This document shows positions 1 to 9,108 of a DNA stretch of 22,853 bases, piece after piece (position 1 is the first letter of the stretch; each line of letters begins with the position of its first letter). The notes under the pieces were generated by a model. The model saw only the letters and a list, made by a program, of their open reading frames with translations, had not been told where the DNA came from and ran no database searches. The position numbers and the translations under genes are program-made. The stretch covers positions 1 to 22,853 of the forward strand of contig JAEZQS010000135.1 in NCBI GenBank assembly GCA_023412995.1, written 5' to 3'. Source of the DNA: Pseudomonadota bacterium. GTDB lineage: Bacteria > Pseudomonadota > Gammaproteobacteria > Xanthomonadales > Rhodanobacteraceae.

Positions 1-584
1 CTGCCCTGCCGGCGCCGGACGCGGCCACGACCGGCACGGCGGCACCGGCAGCCGGGCGTGCGGCGGACGGGCGCTTCTTCGTGCACCTCGGCGTCTATGC
101 CGAGGCGAAGAATGCGGACGACCTCACGGCCACGCTCAAGAAGGCCGGTTACCCGGCCTTTGTCGAAGCGAGCGAGTTCCGCGGCAAGCCGGCCGCGCGC
201 GTGCGCGTGGGGCCCTACGCCGACCGGGCCGCGGCGGAAAGCGCGCGGCTTCGCATCAAGGACCTCAAGCCCACCGTGCCGGGCAGCGTGGTGCAGCTGG
301 CGGTGGACATGACCGCCGATGCCCCCGCCGCGGCACTGCCCGCCAACCGCGCCGGTGGCTGGGCAGTCCAGCTCAGCGCGCTCAAGGAAGCCGCCGATGC
401 CAATCGCCTGCGCGACCGCCTGCGCGCCGCCGGCTACACCGCGTTCGTCGACAAGGTCGATGCCGGTGGCGCAACGCTGTGGCGCGTGCGCGCCGGCCCC
501 GAGGTGGACCGCGCCGCCGCCGAGCGCCTGCGCAACAGCATCCGCGACAAGATGAAGCTCGACGGCATCCTGGTGACGCTGTAA
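1..584 (+). CDS. dedD: SPOR-domain protein, DedD-like (5' end outside window)
   Basis: The reading frame is open from base 3 to the TAA at 582-584, so 193 C-terminal residues are visible and the start lies upstream. After an Ala/Pro-rich linker there are two tandem repeats of about 70 residues. The first runs from RFFVHLGVYAEAKNA to VVQLAVD and the second from GWAVQLSALKEAADA to DGILVTL. Each has the SPOR pattern of beta-strand, helix with LRxxLxxAGYxAFV, then a strand with RVRxGP. SPOR domains bind denuded septal peptidoglycan, and DedD is a bitopic division protein. The position just upstream of cvpA and purF matches folC-dedD-cvpA-purF in E. coli, which supports the name. Most DedD proteins have one SPOR domain, so the tandem pair is mildly unusual. 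The membrane anchor cannot be seen. Confidence 0.8.
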   Translation, partial: ALPAPDAATTGTAAPAAGRAADGRFFVHLGVYAEAKNADDLTATLKKAGYPAFVEASEFRGKPAARVRVGPYADRAAAESARLRIKDLKPTVPGSVVQLAVDMTADAPAAALPANRAGGWAVQLSALKEAADANRLRDRLRAAGYTAFVDKVDAGGATLWRVRAGPEVDRAAAERLRNSIRDKMKLDGILVTL

Positions 585-590
585 GCCGGC

Positions 591-729
591 ATCCGGGATC
601 GGGGATCCGGGATTTGCACGATGCAGCGAGCAGCGATGGCGGGAACCGGCTCCTGCGCTGGCGCAACGGGCTGTCCACGCGGGGCACCGGCTGCCTCGGC
701 CAACCAATCCCCAACCCCCGATCCCGATA
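591..729. repeat. Imperfect inverted repeat pair, GGGATCGGGG type
   Basis: Bases 591-614 and the reverse complement of 706-729 match at 18 of 24 positions, sharing a CGGGATCGGGG core and a GGGATT end. They flank 91 bp. A related copy (GGGGATCGGGGTTCCG) sits just after purF at 2818-2833. Short G-rich dispersed repeats of this kind are common between genes in Xanthomonadales. It may be a palindromic dispersed element or simply two copies in opposite orientation. It fills most of the dedD-cvpA gap. Confidence 0.5.
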
Positions 730-733
730 GCCG

Positions 734-1324
734 GTGAACATCGCTGACATTGCCATCCTCGCGGTGCTCGGACTGTCCGTGCTGGTCGGGCTGTGGCGCG
801 GCTTCCTCAGCGAAGTGCTGGGGCTGGCGGTGTGGGTCTGCGCCTTCTGGGTGGCTTGGCTGCTGGGGCCGGCTCTTGCGGAACGCTTTTCCGGCAGCAT
901 ATCCACGCCGTCAGCGCGTATCCTGCTGGCCTGCGCGATCTGCTTCATCGCCGTGCTGGTGGCGGGCGCGATCGTCACCTGGCTGGTCAGGAAACTGGTC
1001 GAAGGCAGCGGGCTCAGCGGCACGGATCGGCTGCTCGGCATGGTGTTCGGACTCGTGCGCGGCCTCGCGCTGGTGGTACTGCTGGTGTTGCTGCTGGGCT
1101 TCACGCCGTTTTCGCGCGATCCATGGTGGCGCGAGTCGCGGCTGCTGCCACACTTCGAGGATGGTGCGCAGTGGGTGGTCGCGCGCCTTCCCGGGCAGTT
1201 GTCGCGCTACCTCGCGCCGGACACGGTGCCGGCGTTGCCGACGCTTCCTGCCTTGCCGGGAGCCCCACCTTCGGCCCCGCCGGCGGACGCGGCACCGGTT
1301 CCCTCCCATCCTCCTTCCTCCTGA
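734..1324 (+). CDS. cvpA: CvpA family inner-membrane protein
   Basis: A 196-residue protein with about four hydrophobic segments: roughly residues 3-20, 27-48, 62-86 and 100-123. It begins MNIADIAILAVLGLSVLVGLWRG, which is the typical CvpA opening, and ends in a Pro/Ala-rich tail. CvpA proteins are inner-membrane proteins linked to colicin V production, envelope stress and purine-dependent growth; their biochemical role is not settled. The start is GTG at 734, because the hydrophobic first helix begins directly there. purF follows after 10 bp, so the two genes are almost certainly one transcript. Confidence 0.9.
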   Translation: MNIADIAILAVLGLSVLVGLWRGFLSEVLGLAVWVCAFWVAWLLGPALAERFSGSISTPSARILLACAICFIAVLVAGAIVTWLVRKLVEGSGLSGTDRLLGMVFGLVRGLALVVLLVLLLGFTPFSRDPWWRESRLLPHFEDGAQWVVARLPGQLSRYLAPDTVPALPTLPALPGAPPSAPPADAAPVPSHPPSS

Positions 1325-1334
1325 AGCCAAGCCC

Positions 1335-2813
<1,479 letters not shown>

Positions 2814-2953
2814 ACCGCGGGGATCGGGGTTCCGCAATACGCAGGAGCAGATGCGCCGGTACCGCGCGTTCGGACCCGGTGTGGATGGGCGGCCGCGCGG
2901 GATGCATCCAGCCCACCCGGCGCTTCGCAGCTCGCCCCCGCCCCTGCCATCCT

Positions 2954-2962
2954 TGCGATAAT
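2954..2962 (+). promoter_or_regulatory. Possible extended -10 promoter for the DUF455 gene
   Basis: TGC followed by GATAAT (-10 at 2957-2962) forms an extended -10 element 28 bp before the ATG at 2991. There is no recognisable -35 at the usual distance. The 177-bp gap after purF suggests a new transcription unit begins here. Weak by itself. Confidence 0.3.
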
Positions 2963-2990
2963 CCAGCTCCGTCCAGAGCCGGTCGCCGAC

Positions 2991-3812
2991 ATGCGCCAGG
3001 ATTTGCCCGACACGCTGCAGGACCGGGCGCGGCAATGCCTCGCCTGCCGCAGCGTGGACGAGAAGCTGGCCGCCACGGCCGCCACGGTGGCGGCGTTCGC
3101 CGCCGGCGAACTCGCGATCGAGGAGCGGCCCTCTGGCGTGGCTGCGGAGTGCCGTGATCCCGGTCGTCCGTCCCGCCCGCGCCTGGTCGATCCGCGCGGG
3201 TTGCCGCGGCGGGGCCTGGGCAGCGCGGCGGGTCGCGCCGCGCTGGTGCACGCCGTCGCGCATATCGAGTTCAACGCGATCGACCTGGCCTGGGATGCGG
3301 TGCAGCGCTTCGGCGGCATGCCGGCGGCCTATTACGCCGACTGGGTGGGCGTCGCCGCCGACGAGGCGCGCCACTTCCGCCTGCTGGCCGCACGGCTGGC
3401 CGAACTCGGCCATGCGTATGGCGATTTCGACGCCCACGAGGGCCTCTGGGACATGGCGCGCCGCACGGCGGGTTCCTGCCTGGAACGCATGGCGCTGGTG
3501 CCCCGCGTGCTGGAAGCACGTGGCCTGGACGTCACGCCCGGCATGATCGATCGCCTGCGCGGCGCCGGCGACGAGGCGACGGTCGCGATCCTTCAAACCA
3601 TCCTGCACGAGGAAGTCGCCCACGTCGCCTGCGGCTCGCGCTGGTTCGCCTGGTGCTGCCAGCGCGAAGGACGGGATCCGGTGGTGACCTTCCGCACCCT
3701 GCTGCAGCGCCACCTGCGCGGTTCGGTGCGCGGCCCCTTCAACACCGAGGCGCGACTGCGCGCCGGATTCAGTGCCGCCGAGCTCGAGGAGCTGGAGCGG
3801 TCTGCCGCATGA
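2991..3812 (+). CDS. DUF455 family ferritin-like protein
   Basis: A 273-residue predicted cytosolic helical protein. The di-iron type ligands are visible in ferritin-like spacing: HIEFNAIDLA (His91, Glu93), DEARH (Glu125, His128), LERM (Glu165) and EEVAH (Glu208, His211). This is the DUF455 pattern, related to the MiaE-like branch of the ferritin superfamily, and the length is usual for the family. The substrate is unknown; an oxygenase or hydroxylase role is a family-level inference. Its TGA overlaps the ATG of the next gene (ATGA at 3809-3812), so the two are translationally coupled. The proposed partners are envelope proteins rather than iron-storage genes. Confidence 0.8.
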   Translation: MRQDLPDTLQDRARQCLACRSVDEKLAATAATVAAFAAGELAIEERPSGVAAECRDPGRPSRPRLVDPRGLPRRGLGSAAGRAALVHAVAHIEFNAIDLAWDAVQRFGGMPAAYYADWVGVAADEARHFRLLAARLAELGHAYGDFDAHEGLWDMARRTAGSCLERMALVPRVLEARGLDVTPGMIDRLRGAGDEATVAILQTILHEEVAHVACGSRWFAWCCQREGRDPVVTFRTLLQRHLRGSVRGPFNTEARLRAGFSAAELEELERSAA

Positions 3813-5017
3813 GACCGCGCGCGGCCGCGCTGGCCGCATTCGCGCTCGCGCTGGCCGCGGGCTGGCTGCTGCTGCTGGCCTGGGCCGCCGGCGCGAGCTG
3901 GGGCGCGCCCTTCGCGCCGGCGCAGGAACGCTCGTTCCCGGGCAGCCGCTTCCGCGCCGTATTCGGCAGCGCCCACGTCGAGGCGCAGCGACTGCAGGTG
4001 GATGCGCCCGGCGAGGAGCTTTCGGCGCTGCAGACCACGGTGTTGCCGGAACTGCCCGCGGCGGACTTCCCGTTGCTGCGCTACCGCTTCGAGCACTTCC
4101 CCCGCACGCTCGAACTCTCGCTCGTGTTCCGCACCGCGGAGGAACCCGACGACGTGCAGACAGTGTCGCTGCCGTGGCCGGGGAGTGGCACGGCCAGCGT
4201 CGACCTTTCCGCGGTGCCGGCCTGGCAGGGCACGATCATCGAGCTCGGTTTCGCGCAGTTCGCCACGGCCCAGCTGGTCCCGCCCGAGCACGGTTTCGCT
4301 CCCTTTGCACTGGTCGGGGCCGACCTCTGGTCGGTGTCCTGGCGTGGCGACTTCGCGGCGCTGGCCACCGACTGGTTCGGGGCCTGGCCGTGGAGTCAAC
4401 GCTCGGTGCACGCGCTGGGCCGCGATGGCGGTGGGCCGCGCGAGCGCCCCGTGCTGCTGTTCGTCGCCCTCGCCATTGCCTTGGGCGTAGCCCTCGCGGC
4501 ACTGCTGCTGGGGCTGCGTGGCCGGCGTCTTGCCGTGCTCGCGGTGGTGGCCGTGGCGCTCGGCTGGTTCGCGCTCGACCTGCGCTGGCAAGCCGGGCTG
4601 GTGCAGCGCCTGCTCGCCACCCGCACGCTGTACGCGCGTGTGGACTGGCCGGCGCGCGAACGCCTGGTCGGCGACAGCGACCTGCTGGACGATGCCGCGC
4701 GCCTGCGCAGCCTCATTGCAGGCGAGCCGGCAAACACGCGCATCCTCCTCCAGTCCGGCACGCCCTACACGCTGCTGCGCCTCATCTGGCACCTGCTGCC
4801 GCTCAACGTGGCGGCGCTGGTGCACGCACAGCCTTTCCTCGCGGCCTTGCCGGAGGGCTGCCTGCTGGTCTTCCACGACACCGACAGCTGGCGCACGCAA
4901 CCGGCCATGCGACGGCTGCTGGCGCACAGCGAACGCATCACCGGTCCCGACCGCCTGCTCGCCGACGGCTTCGAGGCGGAGCGCGTCGTCGTCTTCCGCT
5001 ACCACCATGCGCACTGA
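3809..5017 (+). CDS. Membrane-anchored protein of unknown function
   Basis: I do not recognise a named family. From the ATG at 3809 the protein has 402 residues. A hydrophobic segment covers residues 8-30 and two more lie at about 214-236 and 241-258. Between them is a soluble region of about 180 residues with alternating hydrophobic strands, which would be periplasmic and could be a beta-sandwich. A cytoplasmic C-terminal domain of about 140 residues (roughly 260-402) contains ILLQSGTPYTLLRLIW, LPEGCLLVFHDTD and VVVFRYHH. The start was chosen because it gives an N-terminal membrane segment and a 4-bp overlap with the DUF455 gene. The end overlaps the next gene by 11 bp. The neighbour is a GT-C-like protein, so a role in glycan or lipid-linked sugar handling is possible but not shown. 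Confidence 0.65.
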   Translation: MRPRAAALAAFALALAAGWLLLLAWAAGASWGAPFAPAQERSFPGSRFRAVFGSAHVEAQRLQVDAPGEELSALQTTVLPELPAADFPLLRYRFEHFPRTLELSLVFRTAEEPDDVQTVSLPWPGSGTASVDLSAVPAWQGTIIELGFAQFATAQLVPPEHGFAPFALVGADLWSVSWRGDFAALATDWFGAWPWSQRSVHALGRDGGGPRERPVLLFVALAIALGVALAALLLGLRGRRLAVLAVVAVALGWFALDLRWQAGLVQRLLATRTLYARVDWPARERLVGDSDLLDDAARLRSLIAGEPANTRILLQSGTPYTLLRLIWHLLPLNVAALVHAQPFLAALPEGCLLVFHDTDSWRTQPAMRRLLAHSERITGPDRLLADGFEAERVVVFRYHHAH

Positions 5018-6431
5018 GTACCTCATTGCCTGGCTGCTTCCGCTGCTGGCTGGCGGCGGCCTTGCGTGGCTGCTGCACGGCCGTGCAGCGTGGCGCGCTT
5101 CGCTCGGGGCCAGCGCCGGCGCGGGCTGGATCCTCGGCGTGTTCGGTGCGGCGGCGCTGGCCGGTTGCCTCGCGCGTGCCGACACGCGCCACGCACTGGA
5201 GCTCGCGGCCCCCTGGCTCGCCGGCGCGGGGCTGCTCTGCTGGGCCGCGGCCGTGGTTGTCCGCTGGCGCCGCCCGGCTGCTGCTGCCATGCCGGTGCCC
5301 GCGCAACCGCTCCAAACGGGCTGGCGGCTTGTCTGGTGGCTGCTGCTCGCCGTGGTGCTGCTCCGCCTCGTGCTGCTGGGCGACGAGGCCGCGCTGCGGC
5401 CGGTGTTTCCGTGGGATGCCTGGTCGGCGTGGGCGCTGAAGCCCAAGAGCTGGCTGCTGCTCGGGCAGGCCGATCCCTACGTCCCGATGCTGGACTGGCT
5501 GGCCGATCCCACCACCGCGGCGCGCACCACCGCCACCTGGAACTATCCCGAACTGCTGGCCTGGATCGAGGTGTGGTTCGCGAGCGGTGCGGGTGGCTGG
5601 AACGAGCCGCTGGTGGACCTCGCCTGGCTCGGCGCGCTTGCCGCGCTCGCGCTTGCGGCCTATGGCTACTGGCGCGGGTTGGGCCTTTCCGCGCCGCTGG
5701 CAATGGGGCTGGTGTATGCGCTCGTGTCGCTGCCGCTGCTCGATGCCCATGTCGCGCTGGCGGGTTACGCGGACCTGTGGGTTGGCGTGGCGCTGGGGCT
5801 CGCGATGCTGGCGTGGTCGCGCTGGCTGGTGTTCCGCGAGCCCGGGCAATGGCTGCTCGCCGCGGTGCTCGCCGCCTGCCTGCCGCTGATCAAGCAGGAA
5901 GGCATGGTCTGGCTGCTGCTGCTTGCCTTCGTTGCCGCGCTGGAACGGGTGCCGCGGCGCTGGCGCCGCGCCGCGGGCGGCACGGCGCTGCTGCTGGTCG
6001 CCGCCTGGTTCGTACTGGCCAGCCTGGGTGTTCCAGTCGGACTGGGGGATTCCGCCAACGGCCACGTGGCCCTTCCCGGCGTGCCGGCCTTCGATCTCGG
6101 CTGGCATCCGGTGGGCGGCTCGATGCTGGCGAGCCTGTTCACGCTGCCGAACTGGCACCTGTTCTGGTATGCGTTCCCGCTGCTGCTCGTCGTGCGCTGG
6201 CGGCGCCTGCGCGGCGATCCGGCCGCCGCCCTGCTCGCCCTGCTGGCGCTGCTGCAGGGCGCGTTCCTGTTCGTCCTCTTCTTCTTCACCAGCGCCGGCG
6301 CCTGGGCGGAGGACTACACCAGCGCCAACCGGCTGATCCTGCAGATCGTGCCGGGACTGTTCGCGTTGGCGGCGGTGCTGTTGCGCCCGCTGCCGGACGC
6401 GCTCGCCGATCAGCCCAGCACGCGCCCATAG
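5007..6431 (+). CDS. Multi-spanning GT-C-like membrane protein
   Basis: A 474-residue protein with about ten to twelve hydrophobic segments. The first extracytoplasmic loop carries FPWDAWSAWALKPKSW, an acidic-aromatic motif placed where GT-C (dolichyl-phosphate-mannose type) glycosyltransferases keep their catalytic Asp. It also has TWNYPELLAW and IKQEGMVW. These enzymes use polyprenyl-phosphate sugars on the periplasmic side of the inner membrane. The ATG at 5007 overlaps the previous gene by 11 bp and begins directly with a membrane helix. The 3' end overlaps the convergent GT4 gene by 22 bp. GT-C is inferred from topology and the loop motif; an O-antigen ligase-like protein is an alternative. 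Confidence 0.65.
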   Translation: MRTEYLIAWLLPLLAGGGLAWLLHGRAAWRASLGASAGAGWILGVFGAAALAGCLARADTRHALELAAPWLAGAGLLCWAAAVVVRWRRPAAAAMPVPAQPLQTGWRLVWWLLLAVVLLRLVLLGDEAALRPVFPWDAWSAWALKPKSWLLLGQADPYVPMLDWLADPTTAARTTATWNYPELLAWIEVWFASGAGGWNEPLVDLAWLGALAALALAAYGYWRGLGLSAPLAMGLVYALVSLPLLDAHVALAGYADLWVGVALGLAMLAWSRWLVFREPGQWLLAAVLAACLPLIKQEGMVWLLLLAFVAALERVPRRWRRAAGGTALLLVAAWFVLASLGVPVGLGDSANGHVALPGVPAFDLGWHPVGGSMLASLFTLPNWHLFWYAFPLLLVVRWRRLRGDPAAALLALLALLQGAFLFVLFFFTSAGAWAEDYTSANRLILQIVPGLFALAAVLLRPLPDALADQPSTRP

Positions 6432-7543
6432 AGCCCGCGCATGGCGCGCGCCGACTGCTCGAGGGTGAAATCGCTGGCCCAGCGCCGGCGGCCTGCCGTT
6501 CCCATCTGCGCGCGCAGCATCGCATCGTCCAGTTGCGCGAGGGCGGCGGCGAGCGCGGGTGCATCCGCGGGCGGCACCATCAGGCCGGTCCGTCCTTCGC
6601 TCACCACGCTGCCGACGCCGGAGCCGGGAATAGCGCTTGCCACCACCGGCAGGCCCGCCCGCATCGCCTCCAGCAGCACCAGGCCGAAGGCTTCGCTGCG
6701 GTCGAGCGAGGGCAGCACGAAGGCCTCGGCCGCGGCATACGCGCCTGCCAGCGCCTCGTCCGGCAGAGCGCCGGCAAACGCGATCCGGCTGCTGGTTCCG
6801 TTGGCCTCGGCCTGCGCGCGCAGTTCGCGTGCGCACTCGCCATCGCCTACCAGCAGGAGGCGGGTGCCGGGCACGCGCGCCAGCGCATCGAGCAGCACGT
6901 CGAAGCCCTTGTAGCGGCTGAGCCGTCCCACCGCCAGCAGGCGCAAACCGCTGCCGGCCGGCCACGCCTCCGGGGTTGGCGGCGCCGCCACGCCGGCATC
7001 GATGCCGAGCGGCACCACGTTGCACTTGGGGTGCCAGTGCGCGAGCGCGCGGCTGGCATCCAGATACGCCTGAGACGTGGCGACGATCGCGCGTGCCCTG
7101 GCCAGCACCGCCTGCTCGAACGGCCGGTAGGCACGATAGGCCGCGCGCAGGCGCCAGTCGGGTCCATCCGGGGGCACGTCCGCGTGCCAGTGGACGACCC
7201 ACGGCAGGCGCCGCGCGGCCGGACTCGCCAGCACGGCAAGGCACGACGGGTTGGGGAAATGCAGGTGCAGGAGCCCGGGGCGGAACTCGCGCAGCACGCG
7301 CGCGAGCGCCAGCGGAAACGACGGACTCAAGGGCGTATAGAGTGGAGCGGCGAGGCAGCCGGCGCGCCGCACTTCCACCCCGCCCAGCGGCTGCCGCGTG
7401 CCGCGCCAGCGTCCCGGCGGCTGGTGCACCAGCGCCGCCACCGCGTCGCCCCGGCTGACGCACCATTCGGCCAGGGCCTGGGTGTAGCGTTCGATGCCGC
7501 CGCGCTGGGGCGCGTAGTACTTGCCGATGTGCAGGATGCGCAT
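6410..7543 (-). CDS. GT4 family glycosyltransferase
   Basis: A 377-residue retaining GT-B enzyme, predicted cytosolic or membrane-associated. The N-terminal domain has GGIERY at 15-20 (acceptor side) and HWHADVP near 118-124. The C-terminal donor-binding domain has LLAVGRLSRYKGFDVLLDA and the EX7E motif Glu284-Glu292 (RSEAFGLVLLEAMRAG), diagnostic of GT4 enzymes using nucleotide-diphosphate sugars. The length is normal and it looks intact. It is the last gene of a minus-strand operon, 32 bp after the DUF2304-like gene. Likely job: adding a sugar to a lipid-linked glycan or surface polysaccharide; donor and acceptor cannot be read from sequence. Confidence 0.92.
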   Translation of the reverse strand: MRILHIGKYYAPQRGGIERYTQALAEWCVSRGDAVAALVHQPPGRWRGTRQPLGGVEVRRAGCLAAPLYTPLSPSFPLALARVLREFRPGLLHLHFPNPSCLAVLASPAARRLPWVVHWHADVPPDGPDWRLRAAYRAYRPFEQAVLARARAIVATSQAYLDASRALAHWHPKCNVVPLGIDAGVAAPPTPEAWPAGSGLRLLAVGRLSRYKGFDVLLDALARVPGTRLLLVGDGECARELRAQAEANGTSSRIAFAGALPDEALAGAYAAAEAFVLPSLDRSEAFGLVLLEAMRAGLPVVASAIPGSGVGSVVSEGRTGLMVPPADAPALAAALAQLDDAMLRAQMGTAGRRRWASDFTLEQSARAMRGLYGRVLG

Positions 7544-7575
7544 CGCTCAGCCGCGGTGCCCGGGCCAATCCCGCC

Positions 7576-7962
7576 TCACGCGCGGTCCTCGTCCCCGTCC
7601 AGAGGCATGGGCGGGCGCTCTGCAAGGCGGTCGAGCTCCTGCTCGAGGATCGCCAGCTTCTGCGTCAGTCGCCGCACCCGCCGCTCCTGCCGCGAGCGGT
7701 CGATGTCGAGCTTGAGCAGGCGGATCAGCACCAGCGACAGTCCGATGATGATGGGCAGCACCGGCGCATAGACGATGCCGGTGGCGTGGCCGAGCCATAC
7801 CACCACTTCCGGAAACACGCCCAGCACGAAGGTGGCGGTGGCCACCGCGAACCACCACAGCGCATACGGGCCGTGAAGGTGATCGCGCCGGACGAGGAAC
7901 AGGATGGCTCCGGCGAGGCCGATGCCGAGGATCGCCGAGGTGATCTGTCCGGTGAGCATCAT
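7576..7962 (-). CDS. DUF2304-like small membrane protein
   Basis: A 128-residue protein with three hydrophobic segments at about residues 6-24, 34-56 and 64-84. A charged, probably coiled-coil tail follows (LDIDRSRQERRVRRLTQKLAILEQELDRL, about 86-114). This topology and size match DUF2304 proteins, which regularly sit next to GT2 glycosyltransferases in surface-polysaccharide loci. The ATG at 7962 overlaps the TGA of the GT2 gene (ATGA), which fixes the start and implies translational coupling. It probably scaffolds or anchors the glycosyltransferase at the membrane. Confidence 0.75.
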   Translation of the reverse strand: MMLTGQITSAILGIGLAGAILFLVRRDHLHGPYALWWFAVATATFVLGVFPEVVVWLGHATGIVYAPVLPIIIGLSLVLIRLLKLDIDRSRQERRVRRLTQKLAILEQELDRLAERPPMPLDGDEDRA

Positions 7963-8699
7963 GCGCCACCCCGTGCCGCGGCATGCGCATGGCGTCGCCC
8001 CGCGTCGATCTGCGCGATGCACAGCACCGTCGTATGGAGCAGATAACGCGCGACGACCGGCCACGACGCGAACACGCGCGAGTGGCCCTCGCGGCGCGGC
8101 AGCATGGGCACGGGCGTCTCCTCGATCACCAGCCGGTTGCGCGCCAGCAGCATCAGCACGCCGACATCCTGGTAGTCGAGCAGGCTGGCTTCCGGCCCGG
8201 CGAGGATTTCCACCGCACGCGCATCGTACAGGCGCAGGCCGGAGGTGAAGTCGGCCAGGCCGAGCCCGGTCAACGCGCGCAGGTAGCGCCAGGCAATCCG
8301 CTTGGCGCGGCTGAGCCGCCGCACGCAGGTGCCGATGACGACATTGGCGCCGCTGGCCGCCTGCGCCGCGCACAGGGCCGGAAGCGATTCGGGCAGGTGC
8401 TGGCCGTCGGCGTCCAGGGTGAGCACGCTGGCATAGCCATGGCGCCGGGCGTAGCGGATCCCCGCCTGCGTCGCGCCCCACGCCCCCAGCCCGAGGGGCA
8501 GGATGAGCGTTCGCGCCCCGGCGGATCGCGCCAGCCCCGCCGTCCCGTCGCGGCTGCCGTCATCCACCACCAGCACGTCGCAGCCGAGTGCGGCCCGCAC
8601 GCCCCCGACCACGCCCGCCACGGTGGCGGCTTCGTCGCGCGCGGGAATGACCGCGAGGCAGGAGCCGGCGCGGAGCGGGGCAGGGTCTGGATGATCCAC
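7959..8699 (-). CDS. GT2 family glycosyltransferase
   Basis: A 246-residue GT-A fold enzyme. CLAVIPARDEAATV opens the nucleotide-binding fold, DDGS (46-49) and the DADGQH motif (96-101) coordinate the metal and nucleotide-sugar, and FTSGLRLYDARAVE is a typical acceptor-side segment. There are no membrane helices at the C-terminus, unlike DPM1-type enzymes with GtrB-like tails. The partner DUF2304-like protein may supply the membrane anchor. The start is GTG at 8699 because no ATG precedes the first strand; its ribosome-binding site is weak. First gene of the three-gene operon. Probable substrate: undecaprenyl phosphate or a growing lipid-linked glycan. Confidence 0.88.
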   Translation of the reverse strand: MDHPDPAPLRAGSCLAVIPARDEAATVAGVVGGVRAALGCDVLVVDDGSRDGTAGLARSAGARTLILPLGLGAWGATQAGIRYARRHGYASVLTLDADGQHLPESLPALCAAQAASGANVVIGTCVRRLSRAKRIAWRYLRALTGLGLADFTSGLRLYDARAVEILAGPEASLLDYQDVGVLMLLARNRLVIEETPVPMLPRREGHSRVFASWPVVARYLLHTTVLCIAQIDAGRRHAHAAARGGA

Positions 8700-8928
8700 G
8701 GATGCGGCCGGGCCGGTGGGAACGCGCGATTCTCCGCAACGCGCCGCGGGCGGTCAAATGCGACGGCCGACACGAAACGCCACCGCAGCCGTTTCCCCGC
8801 CCTTGCGCCCGTCCGGCGCCCCGTGTTCAAGTCGCAGGGGCAGGTGGGTGAACGGGAGGTGTCCGGTTTGACCCCGCCCGTGCGTCATACAGCTTCGTGG
8901 GCCGGAGGCGTGTTGCCACTGGCCGGGT

Positions 8929-8955
8929 GCGGAGCCGCTGTTTCGGGGGCTCCGC
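8929..8955. repeat. 8-bp perfect inverted repeat
   Basis: GCGGAGCC at 8929-8936 and GGCTCCGC at 8948-8955 form a stem of eight pairs with an 11-nt loop. It lies 40 bp upstream of the proposed -35 at 8995. It could be an operator or the remnant of a transcript end. No T-run follows. Confidence 0.4.
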
Positions 8956-8994
8956 CTCGCATCTGCAGGGTTAGCCAGGCCCACGCTCGACCCG

Positions 8995-9023
8995 TTGACA
9001 TGGTGTTAAGACTTCACTATCGT
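8995..9023 (+). promoter_or_regulatory. Sigma-70 type promoter for the exported protein gene at 9109
   Basis: A perfect -35 TTGACA (8995-9000), a 17-bp spacer and TATCGT as -10 (9018-9023, four of six consensus positions). Transcription would start near 9030, leaving a leader of about 80 nt with a G/C hairpin before the ATG at 9109. Confidence 0.6.
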
Positions 9024-9065
9024 CCGCCGGGATCGGGCTTGGTTAACCATTCCAACCATGGGGAC

Positions 9066-9083
9066 CGGGGGAACGACCCCCCG
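9066..9083 (+). promoter_or_regulatory. Leader hairpin before the 9109 gene
   Basis: CGGGGG (9066-9071) pairs with CCCCCG (9078-9083) around a 6-nt loop. The stem ends exactly 25 nt before the ATG, and a GGGAGA ribosome-binding site lies between. The same layout occurs before the gene at 11968. Possible roles are RNA stability or control of translation. Confidence 0.4.
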
Positions 9084-9108
9084 CCCGAGACACTCTGGGA
9101 GATATTCC

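Larger units (their letters stand above)
8700..9108 (+). other. 409-bp intergenic region between divergent genes
   Basis: No gene is supported here. It must contain the promoter of the minus-strand glycosyltransferase operon. On the plus strand it contains the promoter and leader of the exported protein at 9109. An 8-bp perfect inverted repeat (GCGGAGCC / GGCTCCGC, 8929-8936 with 8948-8955) has an 11-nt loop and no T-run on either strand, so it is not a standard intrinsic terminator. Confidence 0.6.

Noticed and set aside
750..1334. N-terminal extension of purF through cvpA
   Set aside because: PurF needs Cys2 at the N-terminus after Met removal, and the upstream frame overlaps cvpA with an unnatural Cys/Trp/Arg-rich translation.
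8821..8835. tRNA T-arm-like sequence (TTCAAGT loop with a partly paired stem)
   Set aside because: No matching acceptor stem, anticodon arm or CCA is found around it, and the stem has a mismatch. Most likely chance.
8929..8955. Intrinsic terminator
   Set aside because: The inverted repeat has no T-run on either strand and no gene ends beside it.
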